A DNA stretch of 57,468 nucleotides, from the NCBI GenBank assembly GCA_015664885.1, contig DQPL01000020.1, forward strand, positions 1 through 57,468. Reading direction: 5' to 3'. The notes under the pieces were generated by a model. It had not been told where the DNA came from. It saw only the letters and a program-made list of their open reading frames with translations, and ran no database searches. Source of the DNA: Gemmatimonadota bacterium. Lineage in GTDB: Bacteria > Gemmatimonadota > Gemmatimonadetes > Longimicrobiales > Gaopeijiaceae. Numbering within the stretch: the stretch's first letter is position 1; each line of letters opens with the position of its first letter. A program made the position numbers and the translations under genes. Shown here one piece after another: positions 51,525-57,468 of the stretch.

Positions 51525-52110
51525 GGTCGAGCGCATGCACGAAGCCGTCCTCCTGCTCGAAATGCAACGAGGCTTCGTTCACGGGAAGGCCCATCGCGTA
51601 GTAGTCCTCGGCGGAACGGCCCGCGTCGGTGATGACGGGGCTCGGGTCGACGAGGATCAATGAGCTGGCCGCGACGAGCAGCAGAGGGTGGATGGCCGAG
51701 TATTGCCCCTGGATGTCCTCGGACTTCACGTTGGCGCTCGCGACGTAGACGAGCGCGTATCCCGAGTAGGCGATCACGATCGCTCCTCGGGTGAGCACCC
51801 AGCGAACGCTCTTGCCCGCCCCGACCTTCCGGCTGAAGGCCTAGGCGTAGCCCGCGAGCAGCAGCGTCGTGACCGCCACCGCCAACGCGGGCCAGGTTCC
51901 GAGCGCCCATTCGCGGTACGCGAACACGCCACCACGTATGAGGACCGCAAACGGAAGCACCGCCAGGATCACGAGTCCGACGGCCCACTTCAGCATCACC
52001 CACGGGAACCTGATCAACCGGCTCCGCCGTGCTTTGCGCTGTCCAGATTGCTTCCGCCCCTCGTCCACCATCCCGCTCAAATCGCTGTAGTCGATCCGTA
52101 TTCCGCTCAC
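51499..52110 (-). pseudogene. Membrane protein gene with in-frame amber codon
   Basis: ATG 52110 opens MSGIRIDYSDLSGMVDEGRK, then membrane segments (WAVGLVILAVLPFAVLI and WPALAVAVTTLLLAGYA). A TAG at 51843-51841 follows, and the same frame then continues AFSRKVGAGKSVRW, a third segment (GAIVIAYSGYALVYVA), SAIHPLLLVAASSLILVDP and a soluble tail ending at 51499. The change is probably TGG to TAG. The combined length of about 203 residues shows no frameshift. I do not recognise the family. A truncated product with the first two membrane segments might still be made. Confidence 0.65.
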
Positions 52111-52163
52111 GTCACGCTCCTCGTCATCCCCCCAAACACGCCATCGGAACCCACGACCGCCGG

Positions 52164-53687
52164 CTAGTGGCCGTCCACTTCTGGCACGGCCTCTATCAGC
52201 ATCTCGAACGCGGCATTGAGCGCACGTCCGCCGAACTGAGCCGCGCTATACTTGCCTAGACGTACAACCACCAAGTCGTGTGTCGGAATAATGGTCGTGC
52301 TTTGCCCGCCCGCGCCGCGCATGCCGAAGGCACTGGTCGGCAGCGGCCAGCCGCCGTCACCGTTCACCCACATGAACGCGCCTCCGTACACGGGTCTTCC
52401 GTCTGAGACCCAGGTCGGTGCCAGCGTGCGCGCATACTCCACATATCCCTCGGGTAAAATGCGCTCTCCGTTCCACATGCCGTCCTGTAGGTACAGGTTG
52501 CCAAGCCGCGCCCAATCGCGCGCCGGCAAATACTCGTAGCCCTGGGTGAGGAAGTTGCCGAAGGGATCGGTCTCCAGTATCGCGTCGCGGATCCCGATCT
52601 TGTCGAAGAGGTTGCGCTGCGGGAACGAGTGGTATTCCTCCCCCCTGCCTTCGACGGCCAACCGAATCAGATAGTTGGTCAGCACGGGGTCGCTGTTCCG
52701 GTATCGCCCGACCGTATTGGGCTTCCACTCCTGTGGTCGCGTAGCGGCCCACTCGTAGGAGTCCGCCGTCCCAGTGTAGAAGTACACGTGATCCGGATAG
52801 CCAAGCGCCGGGTCGAAATCAGGGTCCTGCGGCGCCCGAATCCGAATACCAGAGGACATGCGCATGATGTCGCCGATCCGGATCGCCTGGCGCGGATCGC
52901 CCTCGGACTGCCACTCGGGAACCGGTGCGGGCTGCCACAGCTCGTATTCGCCCTGCTGAATGAGCACACCCATCTGCGCGCCTGTCAGGCTCTTGCCCAT
53001 CGACCAACTCTCGAGCGGCGTGTGCATGTCGATGCCCTCACCGTATCGCTCCCCGAGCATGCGGCCCTTGTAGGTCACCACGAGACCCAGCGTCATCGCC
53101 TCCGGTGGTCCGAATCCGACGTCGAGCGCCTGATCGACCTTCTCCATGTCAATTCCGTCCGGCCACGGCTCATCGGGGACCAAGTCGCCCATCGGCCACG
53201 CCGTTGTCGCGGCTGGCGGCAGGTGCCGCGCCACGTCGGTCGGCGTGAAGTGGACCGAGTCTTCGCCAATCGGCAACGTGACGCAGCCCTGGTTCTTGTA
53301 CTTCTTCGCGGTGCGCGTGACGCCGTCGGGAAGCGTGAGCGAAACGCGTTGCGCCGAGAAGTCGACGACCGTGTCGACCACGTGCGCTCGTTCACCGAAC
53401 GGGCTAGTAAAACCGCCCACGTTGGCCGCTGCGTCCGCCGGGTCGAGCCCGGTGATGAAGACGGCGGAGCAGAGGATCTTGGCGAAGCCGGAGGTGTGGT
53501 GGTGCAGGTTCTCCCCCGGGGGAGGGCTGTACTCGGTGTCGAGCTCGAGCGCGCTCGCGCGGGCGATCAGTCCTTCGGTGGACCCATCCGAGGTCGGAAT
53601 CTCCGGCGCGTCCTCAGAGGAACAGGCCGCCAAGTAACAGACCGAAAGAATGGCTAGCGTCGCGGCAGCACGCGGTGAGTGGCGCAA
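52164..53687 (-). CDS. Serine hydrolase lipoprotein, beta-lactamase (class C) family
   Basis: A 507-residue exported serine hydrolase of the AmpC/esterase fold. The start is TTG 53687, set by AGGAGG exactly six bases upstream; the frame is open about 54 codons further. A lipobox (VCYLAACSS) follows. The nucleophile motif SxxK is in ESWSMGKS (about 255-262), the Tyr-x-Asn motif is in GRYRNSDP (about 355-362), and GMRGAGGQ (near 470) takes the place of the third KTG-like motif. Family members are esterases, D-aminopeptidases or peptidoglycan-related hydrolases; true beta-lactamase activity is unlikely. An N-terminal extension of about 200 residues precedes the catalytic domain. Divergent from the M24 peptidase gene. 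Confidence 0.85.
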   Translation of the reverse strand: MRHSPRAAATLAILSVCYLAACSSEDAPEIPTSDGSTEGLIARASALELDTEYSPPPGENLHHHTSGFAKILCSAVFITGLDPADAAANVGGFTSPFGERAHVVDTVVDFSAQRVSLTLPDGVTRTAKKYKNQGCVTLPIGEDSVHFTPTDVARHLPPAATTAWPMGDLVPDEPWPDGIDMEKVDQALDVGFGPPEAMTLGLVVTYKGRMLGERYGEGIDMHTPLESWSMGKSLTGAQMGVLIQQGEYELWQPAPVPEWQSEGDPRQAIRIGDIMRMSSGIRIRAPQDPDFDPALGYPDHVYFYTGTADSYEWAATRPQEWKPNTVGRYRNSDPVLTNYLIRLAVEGRGEEYHSFPQRNLFDKIGIRDAILETDPFGNFLTQGYEYLPARDWARLGNLYLQDGMWNGERILPEGYVEYARTLAPTWVSDGRPVYGGAFMWVNGDGGWPLPTSAFGMRGAGGQSTTIIPTHDLVVVRLGKYSAAQFGGRALNAAFEMLIEAVPEVDGH

Positions 53688-53831
53688 GAGGGACCTCCTC
53701 GTGGTGACGGTGCGACCGTCAACCTGCGGCTCCCCACGGACCGGGGCAAGCGTTCTCATGGCGCCGCCCCTGCCGTGGTCAGTCGGCCGTTGAGGCCCTA
53801 TCATGCGCGCCTGCCACTTTCGGAGAGACCA

Positions 53832-55127
53832 ATGATCTCGAGACGCCACTTCCTAGGAGCCTCCGCGGCAGCGACCGCGGGCGCCACGCTCACGAGGCCC
53901 GAAGCGCTGCTGGGGGCCGAGCCTGCCCCACAGCAGATGCCGCCATCGATCGCGCGCCTGAGCTCCTGGGCGGATCGGGCACACCCCATCACTTCCACCG
54001 AGCGGGCGGCTCGAGTCGAGAAGGCCAAGCGTCTGATGCGGGAGCATGGCCTCGACGCGCTCGCGCTCACCGGTGGCACTTCAATGGTCTACTTCACCAA
54101 CGTGAGCTGGGGCGGAGGCGAGCGCCTGTTCACGGTCGTCATCCCCGTACGGGGCGACGCTTTCGTGGTCTGTCCCGCCTTCGAGGAAGACCGCGCGCGT
54201 GAACAACTCGCACTCGGCCCCCTGGGGGGCTCGGCGGTTTACACGTGGGAAGAGCACGAGAGCCCCTATGAGCGTGTCACCCAAGGCTTACAGGACCGCG
54301 GCATCACCACCGGCAGGGTCGGCGCGGAAGAGACCATGCAGTTCCGCTTCAGTGACGGCATTGCACGCGCGGCGCCTGCGCTTACCGTAGCGGACGCCAC
54401 GCCGATCAACGCGGGCTGCCGCGGCGTGAAGGACGAACACGAGCTAGCACTGATGAAGCTCGCCAACGAGGCCACGCTCACCGCGTACAAGGCGGCGTAT
54501 CTGGCGATGGACGAGGGCATGACCCAAAGCCAGTTCGGCGGCCTTGTGTCGATGGCTCACGATCGACTCGGCTTTTCCGGCGGATCGAGCGTGCAGACGG
54601 GTGAGTGGTCCGCTCTCCCTCATGGCTCTATCACCCCTCAGGTCATCCGCGAGGGCACCATCCTGATGATCGACGGTGGCTGCGGCGTGGAGGGCTACCG
54701 CTCCGACATCAGCCGGACCTTCGTGCTCGGGACCCCGACGGACAAGATGAAACGCGTCTACGACATCGGGTATCGGGCTCAGACCGCGGCATTCGAGGCA
54801 GCGGCTCCGGGCGTGCCCGCTGAAGACGTCGACGCAGCCGCGCGCAAAGTCATCGAGGACGCCGGATACGGTCCCGGTTACAAGTACTTCACGCATCGCG
54901 TCGGCCACGGCATCGGCATGGACGGGCACGAGTGGCCCTACCTCGTGAAGGGTAACAAGGAGCCGCTCGCCGTGGGCAACACCTTCAGTGACGAGCCCGG
55001 GATCTACATCCCCGGCGAGTTCGGGGTGCGTCTCGAGGACGACATGGTCATCACGCAGAACGGCGCCGAGCTGTTCACGCCCCAAAGCCCGTCACTGGAG
55101 GAGCCGTTCGCGAACTGGGAGCACTGA
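53832..55127 (+). CDS. Tat-exported M24-family peptidase (Xaa-Pro aminopeptidase-like)
   Basis: A 431-residue pita-bread metallopeptidase. The start MISRRHFLGASAAATAGATL is a twin-arginine (SRRHFLG) signal, so it is exported folded. The N-terminal creatinase-like domain is followed by the M24 catalytic domain: metal ligands are in IDGGCGVEGYRSDISRTF (two Asp), the His in HRVGHGIGMDGHEWP (about 352-366), and Glu in DEPGIYIPGEFGVRLEDD (two Glu). All five ligands appear present. ATG 53832 is preceded by GGAGAG. Family members remove an N-terminal residue before proline. It probably works in the periplasm on peptides released by the S9 enzyme. Confidence 0.88.
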   Translation: MISRRHFLGASAAATAGATLTRPEALLGAEPAPQQMPPSIARLSSWADRAHPITSTERAARVEKAKRLMREHGLDALALTGGTSMVYFTNVSWGGGERLFTVVIPVRGDAFVVCPAFEEDRAREQLALGPLGGSAVYTWEEHESPYERVTQGLQDRGITTGRVGAEETMQFRFSDGIARAAPALTVADATPINAGCRGVKDEHELALMKLANEATLTAYKAAYLAMDEGMTQSQFGGLVSMAHDRLGFSGGSSVQTGEWSALPHGSITPQVIREGTILMIDGGCGVEGYRSDISRTFVLGTPTDKMKRVYDIGYRAQTAAFEAAAPGVPAEDVDAAARKVIEDAGYGPGYKYFTHRVGHGIGMDGHEWPYLVKGNKEPLAVGNTFSDEPGIYIPGEFGVRLEDDMVITQNGAELFTPQSPSLEEPFANWEH

Positions 55128-55128
55128 G

Positions 55129-55767
55129 TCAGAACTCTCGCACGACACCCGTACCGCGCGTGACATCGGCCACGGCGCCGCGAAACGAGTCCAACGCCCA
55201 GGCCGGCACGCCACAGGAGTACTGTACCTCCGACCCGTATTGCTCGGCTGTGACCGTGACGTCCGACTCCTCCATCAGCCGCTGCAGCGCGTCCACGTCC
55301 GCATAGGTGACGGTCACTTCCACCAACACTCGCTCCACCTTCTGCTCTACGGGCAGGGAGCCCAGCAACAGCTTCACGCCGCCTGAGTAGGCCCTGGAGA
55401 GCCCTCCGGTCCCGAGCTTCACGCCTCCGAAGTAGCGCGTACTCACCGTGACGATTTCGCCGACGCCTCCGTGAAGCAAGGTAGTGAGCATGGGGCGCCC
55501 GGCGGTGCCGTGCGGCTCACCGTCGTCGCTCATTCCGATGTGGGTCGTGCTACCGGGCGGACCCGCGACGAAGGCCCAGCAGTTGTGGGTGGCGTCCGGA
55601 AACTCGTCGCGGACGTGCTGAACGAAGGTGTGCGCGGCGTCCGCGTCGGGAGCATGCGCGCCGGATGTAATGAACCGGCTCCTCTTGATGATTTCTTCGA
55701 CACGGTGAGTCCGCGCCGGAATCGCGTAGCCAGAGGAGTCGGCTGCCAACTCTATCCGGACCGACAT
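55129..55767 (-). CDS. yigZ: YigZ/IMPACT-family protein (UPF0029)
   Basis: A 212-residue cytoplasmic protein of the YigZ/IMPACT family. It has the family's conserved RSRFIT (about 29-34), ATHNCWAF (about 59-66), MSDDGEPHGTAGRPML (about 78-93) and STRYFGGVKLGTGGLSRAYS (about 108-127). A C-terminal DUF1949 domain (about 140-205) completes the usual architecture. The eukaryotic relative inhibits the GCN2 activator GCN1; the bacterial role is not settled. It overlaps the preceding secreted-protein gene by 16 nt. Confidence 0.92.
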   Translation of the reverse strand: MSVRIELAADSSGYAIPARTHRVEEIIKRSRFITSGAHAPDADAAHTFVQHVRDEFPDATHNCWAFVAGPPGSTTHIGMSDDGEPHGTAGRPMLTTLLHGGVGEIVTVSTRYFGGVKLGTGGLSRAYSGGVKLLLGSLPVEQKVERVLVEVTVTYADVDALQRLMEESDVTVTAEQYGSEVQYSCGVPAWALDSFRGAVADVTRGTGVVREF

Positions 55768-56303
55768 CCCACGGCGCGCAGCGCTTCTCGTGCCGCATCC
55801 GCGACCGCGTCGGCCTCAAGGCCGTGCTCGGACAGAAACTCCCGCATCGAAGCATCCGGCTGCACAGCCAGGACGAGCAGAACGTTGAGTGGCATCACGA
55901 CAGACAGATCCAGGTCGACCGACACTTGGATCGCCGATGTGAACCACTGTGGCGCGCCTTGCGCGAGAAGCGCTTGCTCCCGTTCAGCGGTGGACTGCCA
56001 GGGAGAGGCACCCACATCGGAGGGAAGATCGATCCCAACCGCACCTGCATCCATGAGCACAGCCGCGACCAGTAGATCGTTCACGAGGACGGCAAATAGC
56101 TGTTCGGTGTCTTGATGAGGGGGCGGCGACAACGGATCCGCCAGCGACATCGCTCCGACGAGCACGTCGACGAACTCATCGGTGAGCCCTACGGCTCCCT
56201 CGGTCTGCGAGGCCTGCGAGGTCTGCGCGCTCAGGTGGGTTGAAAACAACAGTGCTGTAGCGATCGCCGCGACAGTCAGGCGTCCTTGCCTTGCGGTGGT
56301 CAT
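55752..56303 (-). CDS. Secreted protein of unknown function
   Basis: A 183-residue exported protein: MTTARQGRLTVAAIATALLF to HLSAQ is a standard signal peptide. The mature part is alanine- and leucine-rich and probably helical (EFVDVLVGAMSLADPL, LFAVLVNDLLVAAVLM, DLDLSVVMPLNVLLVLAV), ending in an Ala-rich helix (ADAVADAAREALRAVG). No catalytic pattern is visible. ATG 56303 is preceded by GGAG at normal distance; an upstream in-frame Met is ignored. Co-transcribed with the YigZ gene by overlap. Confidence 0.65.
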   Translation of the reverse strand: MTTARQGRLTVAAIATALLFSTHLSAQTSQASQTEGAVGLTDEFVDVLVGAMSLADPLSPPPHQDTEQLFAVLVNDLLVAAVLMDAGAVGIDLPSDVGASPWQSTAEREQALLAQGAPQWFTSAIQVSVDLDLSVVMPLNVLLVLAVQPDASMREFLSEHGLEADAVADAAREALRAVGCRSG

Positions 56304-56444
56304 CCTTGCTCCGAACGGCGGAAATGTCGGGTGTGTCTGCTTCAAAGTGTCTCCATGGAAGCGGCAGGCGCCAGCACTTCGTTTCCCGCGGCCCGCTATC
56401 CGCCCGCTAGGCTTCTGCGACTGGGTGAGAGGCCCACTGGTGGC

Positions 56445-57230
56445 TCACCCCGCGGACAAGCGGTCGAGGAACTGGCGTTCCGGAGGCGTGAGACTCCCCG
56501 GACCGTCGGCGTCGACTTTGCTCAGCAAGCGCACGACCTCTTCACGGTTCAGGTCGTGCATCCCATCGACCGAGATGCCTTTCCACCGTGCTGCGGCGAG
56601 CCGGTCACCCACCATGCCCTTGGGCGTTGCGTCCGGGTGGAGTTGTGACTGGAAGGCGCGCTGCGCCGACCCCTTGTTCCACTCCCACCACTTCAGGAAT
56701 GCGAATGCGAAGGCGAGGCCCCCCAGGTGGGCGAAGTGCGCGGTATTGGACCCCGCCGCCGGGTTGATGCCCGAATAGAGCGAAGCGATGACGAGGATGG
56801 TGGCGAGCAACCACGCCTCGACCGGCAGAATCATCCACAGGTAGATCTTCTCTCGCGGCCAGTTCATGGCGAAGCCAAGCAGGACGCCATACACACCGGC
56901 CGACGCGCCAACCACCAGGGCCAAGGGCGAAAAGATCAGGCTGAAGAGCGCCCCACCGGCCCCGGAAAGGAAATACAGCCAAAGAAATCCTTTGGCCCCG
57001 AGCCGGTTCTCCAGGCGTGGCCCAAAAAAATACAGGCCGATCATGTTGAAGATCAGGTGGCCCATACCGCCATGGAGGAACATGTAGGTCACCAGTGACC
57101 AAGGTCGGATGAAGACCTCGGGCGGATACAGCACCATCATCCGGGACACGATCGGCACCGCACCCGACACGAAGAACATCGCGATGTTCGCGATGAGAAG
57201 GCGCTTCACCCACGTGGTCATTGGAAACAT
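56445..57230 (-). CDS. Rhomboid-family intramembrane serine protease
   Basis: A 261-residue membrane protease with six hydrophobic segments. The conserved HGGMGHLIFNM (53-63) forms the oxyanion region, the nucleophile Ser110 lies in VGASAGVYG, and the general-base His168 is in HFAHLGG. After the membrane core a cytoplasmic tail of about 75 residues contains a DUF6576-like end (LNREEVVRLLSKVDADG, TPPERQFLDRLS). Three starts are possible (GTG 57239, ATG 57230, ATG 57221); I use the first ATG. The protease cuts transmembrane substrates, none of which can be inferred. Confidence 0.88.
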   Translation of the reverse strand: MFPMTTWVKRLLIANIAMFFVSGAVPIVSRMMVLYPPEVFIRPWSLVTYMFLHGGMGHLIFNMIGLYFFGPRLENRLGAKGFLWLYFLSGAGGALFSLIFSPLALVVGASAGVYGVLLGFAMNWPREKIYLWMILPVEAWLLATILVIASLYSGINPAAGSNTAHFAHLGGLAFAFAFLKWWEWNKGSAQRAFQSQLHPDATPKGMVGDRLAAARWKGISVDGMHDLNREEVVRLLSKVDADGPGSLTPPERQFLDRLSAG

Positions 57231-57239
57231 GCGACCCAC

Positions 57240-57468
57240 TACCCCACCCGACCCTTAAAGAGTTTCATTCGCGGCCTGAGACTAGACTCGTACGATCCCA
57301 TCAGCGGCGCTAGAGAGAGTACGAAGCGAAGCGCAAGGAACATCAAAGGTGCGCCCCTGAGGGCTGCGTCATCCTTGCCGCGGCCGGCAAAAATAGCGAA
57401 CAGGGCATCCTCGTCCAGAGAAAGTGGTACACCCTATCGCGTTGTTATATAACGGCTTAGGGGAATCA
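57240..57468. other. Upstream region without genes
   Basis: The 229 nt before the rhomboid gene show no open frame resembling a protein. Near the end lies the 10-bp palindrome GTTATATAAC (57444-57453), which is AT-rich against the GC-rich background and may be a -10 element of a gene beyond the window. Nothing else is recognised. Confidence 0.3.

Noticed and set aside
8866-52110. Stop-codon reassignment (amber read as an amino acid)
   Set aside because: TAG ends several clearly intact genes here (for example at 1329, 5893 and 11159), the interrupted positions imply different ancestral residues (Trp, Gln), TAA and TGA are also involved, and frameshifts occur in the same genes.
1-57468. tRNA, rRNA, CRISPR array, prophage or intact transposon
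   Set aside because: I looked for clover-leaf-like conserved T-loop sequence, regularly spaced repeats, integrase or transposase motifs and terminal inverted repeats and found none.

Overview
This is a GC-rich, gene-dense stretch of bacterial chromosome. It comes from a Gram-negative aerobe: there are many Sec signal peptides, lipoboxes, outer-membrane barrels, periplasmic PQQ dehydrogenases and c-type cytochromes. The mix of a moxR/bat operon, S9 peptidase, class C serine hydrolase, M24 peptidase, exported cyclase and several quinoproteins suggests a Gemmatimonadota-like lineage, but that is an inference without a database search. I found no rRNA, tRNA, CRISPR array or intact insertion sequence.

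Layout. 1-5893: a partial secreted protein, an exported zinc-free alcohol dehydrogenase-like protein facing an exported cyclase, and an overlapping operon of a 3-hydroxyisobutyrate-dehydrogenase-like enzyme, a dihaem cytochrome c and a PQQ alcohol dehydrogenase. 5943-8363: a coupled three-gene set (SDR, polytopic membrane protein, CDP-alcohol phosphotransferase) that looks lipid-related. 8409-12298: a small basic protein, a dead amidase gene, an NHL propeller and a sorbosone-dehydrogenase-like lipoprotein. 12336-18027 (minus): moxR-DUF58-batD-batA-batB-TPR, almost all joined by 1-4 nt overlaps. 18134-21470 (minus): fatty acyl-CoA reductase plus alkyl-DHAP synthase, the signature steps of ether-lipid synthesis. 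21569-28577: a zinc-ribbon protein, a dead WecG-type glycosyltransferase, an MFS transporter, an esterase, an SMP-30 lactonase, a haem-PQQ fusion dehydrogenase and a hotdog protein. 28633-35489: cysteine synthase, two gene stubs, then a GcvT-like protein and two PYROXD2-like flavoproteins divergent from a Rieske oxygenase, with an operator-like palindrome between them. 35591-44823: a dead barrel gene, a lipoprotein, a 931-residue S9 peptidase with a polyacidic insert, a third PQQ dehydrogenase, a barrel protein, a dead esterase, an SDR and a secreted protein. 44820-52110: a decayed zone with a few sound genes (aminotransferase, FAD oxidoreductase, YajQ). 52164-57230: serine hydrolase, Tat-exported M24 peptidase, YigZ, a secreted protein and a rhomboid protease.

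The metabolic theme is periplasmic alcohol/sugar oxidation by quinoproteins passing electrons to cytochromes c, together with demethylation or amine-oxidation enzymes and unusual membrane-lipid synthesis. The most striking general property is gene decay. At least twelve loci carry nonsense codons, frameshifts, internal deletions or end-to-end joined fragments, while their neighbours stay intact. All three stop codons are involved and where an ancestral residue can be guessed it differs (Trp, Gln), so this is pseudogene formation rather than codon reassignment. It fits a lineage in genome reduction.
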